Positions 22,805 to 31,783 of a DNA stretch of 64,000 bases are shown here, in pieces. Each line of letters starts with the position of its first letter. The stretch's first letter is position 1. Source of the DNA: Gigaspora margarita (lineage: Eukaryota > Glomeromycota > Glomeromycetes > Diversisporales > Gigasporaceae); NCBI GenBank assembly GCA_009809945.1, contig WTPW01000556.1, positions 122,585 to 186,584 of the forward strand. Direction: 5' to 3'. The position numbers and the translations under genes are program-made. The notes below the pieces were generated by a model. The model was not told where the DNA came from. It was given only the letters and a program-made list of their open reading frames with translations, and made no database searches.

Positions 22805-23278
22805 TAAAAATCGTCAAGTGTAATGCCAAAAATTTTCAGGGAATGATTTAATTAAGGGAATTGCAAGTTACAGTATATATAAAATTTATTCTTTATTATA
22901 ACAAAAAATTTTCGTTATTACTTATTTTTATATTTATAATTTTTTCTTTTTATGGCAAAATCTTTGAAGTATCAGGTATCTAATTTTAAAATGGCGTTTT
23001 GAGCTATCAGCTATCGACGAAATCAAATCACAAATTTGATTGGTTGGCATTCACGTTATTATCTACATAAACATAAAACTCAATGCTAAGATTCTTTTGC
23101 ATTATGAGCCAAATATAATGGCTATACATTTAACATTTAATTATTCTCATCTATTTATTTTATTGAATATAGATTGAATTGTCATAAACAATTTAAAAAA
23201 TCTAAACTGAATTCGCTTTCAAGACACGTTCGAACCCAATTATTGCTTAGAAGTTTTTTTTTTACATAATTTAATATA
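22805..23278. other. Intergenic, no gene seen
   Basis: AT-rich; nothing supported. Confidence 0.4.
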
Positions 23279-23394
23279 CCGTATTTGCGAGTAATAACGC
23301 GCAGGGGTGAAATTACGAATTTCGGCCTAAATTAAGCTTAATTCGGGCCAAGGCTCGAAATAACGCCCCGGCCCGCTATTACGCGCAAATACGG
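23279..23394. mobile_element. 116 bp MITE of the TACCGTAT family
   Basis: Ends CCGTATTTGCGAGTAATAAC and TATTACGCGCAAATACGG are inverted and both touch TA. The ends resemble those of the 960 bp elements at 26220 and 51450 (CCGTATAAGCGCGAAATAAC), so this is a short relative. Confidence 0.75.
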
Positions 23395-23713
23395 TAGCCT
23401 CTTGATAATGGCTAAATGTATTTAAATTTCATTTAGAAAAGGTAAAGAGGCTAATTTTCACTTTATTTTATTTTTTTAACTAGATATTATCTTAAAGAAT
23501 TGATTTTAGAATACTGAATATATAAACTAATTAGTTTGCTATTACTATTTAAATTTATGTTCAAAATCTCTGATATTCTTAGGTATTTTTAGTTCCATTA
23601 AAATTTGATTATCTTCTCGTCATTTTTTAAAAACTTCAGAGTTCTTCCGCTGACCATTTTTCTGAATCTTTATTCCAACATTGTTTTATCAGGTTCACAT
23701 AACATTGTGAAGC
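23395..23713. other. Intergenic, no gene seen
   Basis: AT-rich spacer between two TIR elements; no supported feature. Confidence 0.4.
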
Positions 23714-24290
23714 TAGTGTTCCAAGCCGATTAAGCTAGCCTCTTAGCCGGCAGCTTAGCCGCTTAGCCAGCTGATAGTTTGCCTAGCCGGCTAATAATGG
23801 CTAATAATGCCAATTCCTAAATTTTATAGTGTAACTAAAATTTGAATAAATATAGGATTTCTTTAATTATGCAAGACTTTCTCAACTTAGAAACATGTAT
23901 TAATTTTCAGTTTTATTCGCAATGGATCGATCTCTATTTTAGTTCGGAACATAACAAAAGCAATAAATCATAATTATTTAAATTAATTATTGATTTATGT
24001 AAGTACAGAAGATAGTCTAAGCCGATCAAATCAGCCAATTAGTCAGCTAATAGTTTCATTAGTCGGCGAATTATTAATCTATCTTTATTGGGTGCCTTTA
24101 TGTTAAGAAAACTTTTCATTAAAAATTTTGGTTGTAGAACCAACTTTTAATGTTAAGTATGTAGAGAATTTTTAACATACTACAGACTCATATTTTTGGA
24201 TCAGCACTATACTATCGGCTAAGCCGCTAAGCCATTAAAAATTTAACGGCTTAGCCTAGCCATAAAAATTTAATCAGCTTGTAACACTAT
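23714..24290. mobile_element. 577 bp hAT-like element
   Basis: Ends TAGTGTTCCAAGC and GCTTGTAACACTA. A perfect 8 bp duplication TGTGAAGC stands at 23706-23713 and 24291-24298. Both subterminal regions are thick with GGCTTAGCCGGCTAA-type repeats, likely transposase binding sites. A relative is at 47672-48035. Confidence 0.9.
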
Positions 24291-24659
24291 GTGAAGCTTC
24301 GTTGTTGATGGACAGTTGTATTATTTGATATTCATTTAACTTATAATTGAATAATATAGCTTTACCGTACTATACTTCCCACACATGATTTATGCTGAAA
24401 GAGTACGTAGTTATTATCTTTTTTGAATTCAATAACTATATATTACACAAAACCAATTCCTTATTCGCAACTATTCGCAAATTGATCGTCTATTTACCAG
24501 ACTTTAGAAAGGATTACACAAAAAGATTAAAGTTATGCCATATCATTTCAGTATTTAGCTTGTAACACCAAGCTTATACGAGTAATATGAAAATAAGAAA
24601 ATCTTTCAGAAACGTATTTAATGTATTGCTGTAATCATTGGTATTTAAAGAATATCATT

Positions 24660-25213
24660 ATAGCTTTTTAATTTATTAAAAAAAAACTTTTAATTAAAGA
24701 TCCTAATGACTATAAAGCTGTTGTCGTTCGAGCAAATCATCCAGTCCCTTCAGAGTGTGGGATATTTTACTTTTGAATTAAAATTATAAACAAAGGGAAA
24801 AATGGGTATCATTAATAATTATTTTATAAACATCACCTTTTTTATGATTTTTTATAATCTTTTAATTCCATTTTCTTAATAGAATGATTGGAATCGGATA
24901 TTGTACAAAGCAAACCGATAAAAAATAGACGATTCAAATTATATAAATATTATGCTCATGCCTGGTAATAACAAATTTTTATTTATTTTCTTATTATTAT
25001 AGATTAACGTCTATATCATATTTTAGGACAGGAAAACATGGAAAATGAATCATGGAGGTGTGGTTATTATGGTGTCGATGGATATACTTTTCATTCAGGA
25101 AGCGTCACGTAATATTATTTATCAAATCGTGGAAATATTCCTGGATATACTACTTGTGATATAGTTGGATGCTATCTAAATCATAGTATTTTATACTAAA
25201 AATGGAATTAACT
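24660..25213 (+). pseudogene. SPRY (B30.2) domain pseudogene
   Basis: Short plus-strand blocks read in order as a SPRY domain. DPNDYKAVVVRANHPVPSECGIFYFE lies near 24690-24775 in pieces (VVVRANHPVPSECGIFYFE). After an intron-like gap comes MIGIGYCTKQTD near 24884-24920, after another WRCGYYGVDGYTFHSGS near 25052-25105, then TTCDIVGCYLNH and FYTKNGINL near 25150-25213. SPRY domains are protein-interaction modules, widely expanded in these fungi. In-frame stops follow FELKL and TDKK, and the reading phase cannot be kept through the junctions, so the gene is dead. A TIR element begins exactly where YTKNGINL ends. The upstream exons are not recognised. Confidence 0.7.
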
Positions 25214-25494
25214 TAGGCCGTTCGAAGTTGATTCTTTGGTTAACATCACTTTTCCAGGACTCTCGGGAGGTGGGGGGAGGGGGATAAAATGAAACGAACA
25301 TATGAAACGAACATATAAAAATGAACAAAGATGGGCCAATTTGATTGGTTGATATAAATCAGGTGGCTGGCGAGAGTCATCCAGCGGTTTGATTTGGCTG
25401 TTCGTTTTCGAGGGAGGTGTGGGAGACTTCAGCTGAGGGGGGGGGGGGNGATGTTAACCAAAAAATTAACTTCAAACGGCCTTAAATACGTTAA
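25214..25494. mobile_element. TIR element inserted in the SPRY pseudogene
   Basis: Ends TAGGCCGTTCGAAGTTGATT and TTAACTTCAAACGGCCTTA are inverted, with GGTTAACATCAC just inside the left end and GATGTTAACC inside the right. A relative lies at 54180-54316. A G-run with an ambiguous base at 25449 marks a sequencing problem. Confidence 0.75.
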
Positions 25495-26217
25495 TATTAA
25501 CAGTTAAATAAAAATTAAATTAATTATGTAATTATTATCACGATTAAAAAATACGTATCTCAGATCAATTCCTTATCACTAACGCAAATGTGAGATTAAT
25601 TAATATTTGGTGCCGATTTTCATGAGTAATTGATGTTAATACTAAACTAATCGATAATTAGTCGCCCATCACTAGTGGGAAAACTTTAAAATAAGATGAT
25701 AAGTTGTAACGATTACTATTTTAAATTTGTAATTATTGACTCTTTGCATGAATTAATAATCAATGCGTGAAATTGAAACATGGAGAATCAAGGATACAGA
25801 AGCAACCAGTTATTCTTATTAACATCCTCAGTTGTCATCTATATATGATGATAGCATAAATCTTGAGGTTCTAATTATATATTTAGCGGGTAATAGCTGA
25901 TGCTAGAATCTGCTGATTTTTCATGATTTCATATAATACAATGATCTGCAAGATCATTATTGCAATCCCTTATGAAAAAAATACAGTATTTCTGCCTTTA
26001 TAATTTAATATATTAATTTACCAGGATTTTGATTTAAATGCTGCTATGTAATTGATATTTGGGAGATAGTTTAAGCAAATATTAGGCTGAATACAAACTA
26101 TAGGCCTAATATTTTAACAGTTAATACATAATGCTCCCTGTAATTTTGATAACAAACACAGCAATTAATATTTCTTCATATCTGAAAGCGAGAAAAACAT
26201 TTATATATTTGAATATT
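25495..26217. other. Intergenic, no gene seen
   Basis: AT-rich, with no supported coding or repeat feature. Confidence 0.4.
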
Positions 26218-26219
26218 TA

Positions 26220-27179
26220 CCGTACAAGCGCGAAATAACGCTCCCCTGCGCGTTAATTGATTGACCGGCGCGTTATTTCGAGTACGCGCATGCGCGTTAT
26301 TTCGAAATAAGAACTGATTTTCGGAGCCAAAGATTTTTAAAATAACGCGCATGCAACTTGCATAATAAGACCTAAAAATATTGTTTCATAAATATATATT
26401 TAAAAACTATAAAGGGGGTAACAAAGTGATAAATCATCTAAGCGTATAAAATTATAATAAGTGTACTAAATTTATAAGTAATCAGGTGCATATGTACAGA
26501 CATTTATAAGCAACTAGGTTATATGCATACAAAAATTCATTAGCACTCATAAGAAATTCATAATCGGGCTTATAATTTCTGATCAAATACAGTAGTCACT
26601 TTTATTCTTAATAATTATCCAATCTCACATAAATGATTGGCTCGAATTTTATTTAACCTTATCACTTATATTACAGCTGATTTGAAAATTAGTTGGACAC
26701 TTGAAAAATTTTCTCGTTTTTGAAACCTTTCGGATGAATCATCTAACTCTTCGGAAATCGCATCACCATTATCGGACCGAAGTTCCGAAGACTGTGACAT
26801 GGTTTCCGAAGAGTTAGATGTTTCATAAGACGAAACCGAAAGGTTTCAAAAACAAGAAAATTTTTCAAATGTCCCACTAATTTTCGAATCAGCTGTAAAT
26901 AACAAGATATTGCATTACCAAAAATCAAAAACTTATTGAAGCGGCAAAATAATCATTCGGTAAATTTTTTACTATATAGATAAGAACAGCTATATATACT
27001 AAGTTTTTATGGCCCATGTCAACGATGCAGTTGAATTGCCGCACGAATCAATTACCGGTTATATCTGGGGCGCGTTAATTCGGGACGCGCATGGGCGTTA
27101 ATTCGAGACACTAAATGTTATTTTGGGGGTGTCCGGATTTCGAAATAACGCCCCGGCCCGTTATTTCGCGCTTATACGG
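26220..27179. mobile_element. 960 bp TIR element, copy 1
   Basis: Ends CCGTACAAGCGCGAAATAAC and TTATTTCGCGCTTATACGG flanked by TA. The outer 100-150 bp on each side repeat CGCGTTATTTCG and GCGTTAATTCG and are CpG-rich; the inner part is AT-rich. An internal palindrome at about 26672-26896 (TACAGCTGATT / AATCAGCTGTA) may be a smaller element swallowed whole. The copy at 51450-52409 is inverted, also exactly 960 bp and nearly identical. It encodes nothing convincing. Confidence 0.9.
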
Positions 27180-27189
27180 TAATATAAAA

Positions 27190-27467
27190 CCTAGAGGCAA
27201 TCCGAATAAATCCGTCATCCGTTTATCGTATCTGAATTATCCGGATAATTCAGATCGATAAACAGATCCGATATCCGGAATTATGTTGAAACCGTCTGGG
27301 ATTTTTTAATATAAAAATCCGGGTTATCCGACTGATATTCGGATAATTATTCGGATATCAATAGTAAACAAATATCCGCTATCCGTTATCCGAGTATCCG
27401 ATCCAACTTTTATCCGGATAACCGATAATTATTCGGATAAACGCTATTCGGATTAGAACTCTTAATA
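27190..27467. mobile_element. MITE built from ATCCG/CGGAT repeats
   Basis: Left CAATCCGAATAAATCCG and right ATTCGGATTAGA are inverted. The interior has more than twenty ATCCG or CGGAT pentamers in both orientations, often as ATCCGGATAAT palindromes. Confidence 0.65.
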
Positions 27468-27841
27468 AGACCGTTATATTCTTTAGAATCAATTCTGAAT
27501 TTAGAATCGAATTTAAATATTAAATTGTTTTATAGAACTGATTGAAACGATTACTGTATATCGAAATGACAATCGATTAAAACGATTATTATATTCATAA
27601 TATCTGGGTCATCTGAATCCAAGCTCTACATTAAATAAATGTGATATGAAATCAAATCTAATTTCAGCCTGCTCGAATATTTTAAATATTGATCCTTATA
27701 ATTCTCAAGGCCTACTGTATTAGTGCGACGTTTTACCTTGTTCCACTTATTTCTACAATAAATTTAAAGTAAATTATTAAGGGCTAATTGGGAAAGAAAG
27801 TATAATTATAACATCACCTATTAATTCTAAAAATTCATTTC
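27468..27841. other. Upstream of the SGNH pseudogene
   Basis: AT-rich, without a gene or clear promoter motif. Confidence 0.4.
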
Positions 27842-28550
27842 ATGAAGACGTTAGAAGAAAACATTTTATTTATATTATTGTTACTATTATACTTACTCCT
27901 TGAATTAAATGCGCAATCAAATGATACCAAAACATATTATGTTGTATTAGGTGATTCATTTGCGCGTGGTATTAGTGATCCTGGTAACAAATCATCTACG
28001 ATTTATTCTTATGCGAACGCTTTATATGAACGGCTCAAGCGACGAATCCAAATCTTGTACTCAAATCTTTGCGCATGGTAGTCAAAGCACTAAGACCCTT
28101 ATTAGTGATCAGTTAAAAAGTGTTACAAATTTTATGAAACTTAATAGTGGACTAACAAAATTTATTACAATTACTATCGGAAAATGCGATTTTAAAGGCT
28201 GTAATAATGGCAATGTTTCTGAATGTAACAATAGGCTTCATGAAATAGTGTATAATTTAAACACTACGATAATTCCCATGTTGAAGGAAGCATGAGGTAA
28301 AGGTGTACAATATGGGGCTACTACATATTATAATGTATATTTGAATTCTAATGTACTAGATGACAGTTTAATTAAAGTTTACAGAGAAAATGGTGTCAAT
28401 GTAGCGGATATGAGAAATATTATTACAAACGAAATAGCATGTAATTATACTTACTTGTGCGACTATCATGATCATAATGGGCATCCAAATGTAAATGGTA
28501 GTCATGCAATTGCAAATGTGTTATATAGTAACTTAACTGTACCACTATAA
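27842..28550 (+). pseudogene. Secreted SGNH/GDSL hydrolase pseudogene
   Basis: Starts MKTLEENILFILLLLLYLLL, a signal peptide, then YYVVLGDSFARG, the block I motif with the nucleophilic Ser of SGNH hydrolases (esterases and lipases that act outside the cell). Then YSYANALYERLK. The frame is lost and regained over 28030-28085: TNPNLVLKSL and AHGSQSTKTLISDQL lie in other frames. A TGA at 28293-28295 cuts the next part, after which GVQYGATTYYN and the catalytic block V, DYHDHNGHPNVNG (Asp and His), resume and end with VPL at 28550. The family length is about 230-260 residues, matching the span, so nearly the whole gene is present with at least two frameshifts and one stop. No intron explains them. 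Confidence 0.75.
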
Positions 28551-29458
28551 ATTTATATAAGTTTTTTCTAATATTTTTATTATTCCTATTCAATAAATTT
28601 AACTTTTACTATTTATAGTTCAATTAAAAAAATAATATCAAAATCTAAAAAATGATATAATAAATAATATATTTCAGGCAAATTCAAGACGTTATAGCAG
28701 ATCAACAAAAAAAAAAAAAGAAATCAGTCGATCTTTAATTTGACAAATTACATATGTTTGGTTTTCGTTCTTTCTACTACAAAGTCTCCGCACATCCTCT
28801 GGAGTAGGGATGAGCAAAGTAATAATTATGTAATCGAATAGCTAAAATTTAACCCATACATATTTTTATATATTATTAATATTATTAAGTAATGACGTTA
28901 AGCAAGAATCTTCGATTACGAATAATCTATAGTTACAGTATTGTATGGGTTGTAGTGAATAACCCAGTTACACACGGGTTCATATTCCGTGCCGAAGGCA
29001 CGGGATTTAAATATGAACCCGGGATATTCAACATACCCATATACCGTAATAACTATCTTATTTCACGGTGTCTGACGTAATAATCCCGTGCCAATAACAG
29101 ATATATACAAATAACGTAATCGATCTACGTAATTGATATATGAGGTTTATTGCACGGGTCTTATGTGACAACTCGTGCTTTTTCATTTACTTTTTTTTAT
29201 TAATTAAATAAAAAGATCGATTATTTGAATGTGACAACGTATTTATATACAATGTCAAATTTGCCATTAACAAATGAACGTTGTGAAGGGTTCCCATCCA
29301 CGAGTTTTTTTTAGTTATTATTCCTATTTTATTTTTATTATTATTATTTTATTAGTTAGTTGTTTCGTTATTATTAGATATGTATAAATTAGTACTTTAT
29401 ATTTTTATATGTCTTTAGAGTAGACATTACCTGATTTGTATATTTGCCGATATCTCTG
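28551..29458. other. Intergenic, GC-mixed repeats
   Basis: Contains ACGGGTT / AACCCG and CACGGG / CCCGTG words in both orientations around 28970-29095, and a TAGGGATGAGCAAA sequence at 28805 whose inverted partner (TTTGCCCATCCCTA) lies at 30962-30975. These may be the ends of a 2.2 kb hAT-like element, but the flanks are not a clear duplication. Confidence 0.35.
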
Positions 29459-29540
29459 TCAAATCGGCCAGATCTGTCAGTTCTGATCAAATCGGCCAGA
29501 TCTGTCAGTTCTGATCAAATCGGCCAGATCTGTCGGTTCT
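29459..29540. repeat. 28 bp minisatellite, three copies
   Basis: Three near-perfect tandem copies of a 28 bp unit containing AAATCGGCCAGATCTGTC. The third copy has one change (CAGTT to CGGTT). Confidence 0.9.
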
Positions 29541-30213
29541 ACCATAGTTTCGCCCTCAAACCTGTATCGAACATAGTAATGTAAAAAGTATAAAAGTGAT
29601 GTCCCTGTCGCCTTGAAATAAAGACAGCTCACTACGAGTTAACAACTCAGTTGAGTTTTAATACTTCGAAATCATATTAGTAGAAGTAGTAACCCCAATA
29701 GTTAATTACTCATCTTCTAAGTTTCGTCCATATTAATTGTCCCGAATACGCTTCCGATATCCCTGTTGTTATTTTAAAAACCTTGTTGTCAGTTTTGGAG
29801 TAACCTTCGAAATTCGAGTAGAAGAGTTAACGTAGAATAGTTTCCTTGATCCCTTTATAGAAAAACCTTTAATTGTTACCTTGACCCATTGTTAGCAAAT
29901 TCCAACAATACTTGTGTGCTTCATTTATCGAACAATCTGATCCCATGATACCGATATCGGACCGATATCCAAATCGACACCATAATTAGAACCTGAAAGC
30001 CCGGATACCGTATCATCACGTGAACCCCGTAATACATTATTGCTGATATCGCCCTACCAAGACTTTCCGAACCTTGAGACCCGGACCAAATCTTCCACGC
30101 CTCTTTCTGCTGCCAGTTCAAGGTTTAAGAGTCTTGCACGATCGTTAGATATAATATTGGTTAGTTTGTTTAGTAAGGTGTATAGTTTGACCTGCCACAC
30201 TATCGGTTTACAC
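29541..30213. other. Gene-free; promoter and poly(A)-like signals
   Basis: TATAAAAG near 29590 and AATAAA near 29620 are 25-30 bases apart, an arrangement seen in LTRs, but neither LTR boundaries nor a second copy are visible. A short minus-strand frame at 29921-30121 has no recognised family. Confidence 0.3.
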
Positions 30214-30336
30214 TAGTGATGCCTGGCGAAATGACGAAACCTGACGAAACCATAAGTTTCGTCAATGACGAAACTTGACGAAACTTATGGTTTCGTCATT
30301 TCGTCAACGGCAAAATAGTTTCGCCAGGCATCTATA
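30214..30336. mobile_element. 123 bp hAT-like MITE of GACGAAAC repeats
   Basis: Ends TAGTGATGCCTGGCGAAA and TTTCGCCAGGCATCTATA with a perfect 8 bp duplication GTTTACAC at 30206-30213 and 30337-30344. The interior is almost only TGACGAAAC and GTTTCGTCA. Confidence 0.9.
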
Positions 30337-30364
30337 GTTTACACCTTCTCAACGTGCAACAAAA

Positions 30365-30634
30365 ATGGCTTGTATTCATGCATATCAGATATTGTCAAGA
30401 AAAAAACGTTCCAACCATATTATTCAAAATAAAAAAAGAAAAAATAATTTTGAACAAATTATTCAAGTTAATGCGATTTATTCTAACGAAACATGCCTTG
30501 AAGAAATCATATTTAACGTCGAATTTGATGATAATTATAAGCTAGAACAATTTGAAGAAGAAAACATAATGCAGACGATTGCAAATATTGACAATTTCAA
30601 TGTTAATGATCAAATTACTTATAACAAACAATAA
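30365..30634 (+). CDS. Small hypothetical protein
   Basis: An 89-codon frame starting just after a MITE. The N-terminal third is basic (SRKKRSNHIIQNKKRKN, which could act as a nuclear localisation signal); the C-terminal half is acidic (NVEFDDNYKLEQFEEENIM). Base composition by codon position looks more coding-like than its surroundings, but no family is recognised and no intron or promoter is clear. It may be a fragment of a transposon or a host gene. Confidence 0.3.
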   Translation: MACIHAYQILSRKKRSNHIIQNKKRKNNFEQIIQVNAIYSNETCLEEIIFNVEFDDNYKLEQFEEENIMQTIANIDNFNVNDQITYNKQ

Positions 30635-31132
30635 TAGGACCTTCCATTAAAGCTACAATAATAATCATATGACAACTTTGGAGAACTGGCTATTTCTGGA
30701 AAAAAATTGATAATTGTATTTGCATTTGCAGTAATGATATTCTATAGTAATTTAAACATAACAACGAATTTTTTTTTTTAACAAATAAATATTAAATTTG
30801 GAAGGCATCTGCATTTGCAATAACAATATCAAACAATAATTCATTAAAAAAATAAATATTAAATTTGAAAGGTTTCTATCTGATATAACATAATAATATT
30901 TGTATTTACCAGTAAATACAGAAATAGATGATTTAAGGATATTTAAGGATAGTTAAAAATTTTGCCCATCCCTATCCTGGAACGAGTTTAGGATCGAACC
31001 AGAGTAAAATCGTGCTATGTACTGATATATATAGAATTGCATTATCTGTTATATACTAAATAATTCTATTATTATAAAATTATTTAAATAAATTTAACTT
31101 GAGCTGACGTAAAGTTCTCAGTGATGGGTATT
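30635..31132. other. Intergenic, no gene seen
   Basis: AT-rich with a partly duplicated stretch (AATAAATATTAAATTTG twice near 30784 and 30851). Confidence 0.45.
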
Positions 31133-31470
31133 AATTCGGGTATTTAGGAGTAGCATAAAAAAAATTCAGTGCCAGGTTTTGTCGATCATTATTGCAGAAA
31201 AATATTTTAAAGCTCATTTTAATTATGATTAACGACGTTTAGACTATGATTAGAGGTTAGATAGGTTAGATAGTTATATAGTAAAATCGCACAAGTACTT
31301 TTTGTTCGAGCAACAAAGGTAGGTTTTTTTTACAGATTTTTGCTGTGAGGATTTTTTTTACCACAACCACATACATATTGGAGTTGTGAACGTGTTATTA
31401 CACTATAATTCTGAAATACTGAATCAACAAAACCTGGCATAGAATTTTTTCATGCTTAGGAGCACTAATG
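31133..31470. mobile_element. MITE with AACCTGGCA/TGCCAGGTT arms
   Basis: GGAGTAGCAT..AATTCAGTGCCAGGTTTTG at the left is matched inverted by CAAAACCTGGCATAGAATT..ATGCTTAGGAG at the right. The loop carries GTTAGATAGGTTAGATAG. Exact ends are uncertain by some bases. Confidence 0.6.
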
Positions 31471-31535
31471 CGAACATTTATAATAAGTTGCGTGTTTGAA
31501 GTTATAATAATAAAAGTTGATTATTTTTTGAAAGT

Positions 31536-31720
31536 GTATATATGTCGTGCCTCAGATCAAGCTTGCTTCAGATTTCGATCAGCCTAAGTTAAGGTAGGGA
31601 TAGGGTGAGAGTTTGGGAAAGATTATGATTTAATTTAGGTCAATTAACACCGATCAATTAATTCTGCCCAAAATATTGACACCCGAAGCTAGCGTTAGTC
31701 TGAAGCACAACACATATATA
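31536..31720. mobile_element. Short MITE next to the TPR gene
   Basis: Ends ATATATGTCGTGCCTCAGA and TCTGAAGCACAACACATATAT are inverted, with AAGCTTGCTTC / GAAGCTAGCG inside. The loop contains GGTAGGGATAGGGTGAGAG. It lies about 60 bp downstream of the stop codon of the kinase-TPR gene. Confidence 0.65.
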
Positions 31721-31783
31721 GTATTTCTCTTGCTCATTCAACAGTAAAAAAAAATCGAAACACATAAATTTTCAAAAAATTCT

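Noticed and set aside
26743-26928. 61-codon frame present identically at 51701-51886
   Set aside because: Identity is explained by two copies of a recent TIR element; the frame lies across its internal palindrome and has no domain.
29459-29540. Three regularly spaced repeats, CRISPR-like at first sight
   Set aside because: Direct tandem repeats without spacers, in a eukaryotic genome.
29541-29720. Possible solo LTR
   Set aside because: TATAAAAG and AATAAA are suitably spaced, but no TG..CA boundaries, flanking duplication or second copy could be seen.
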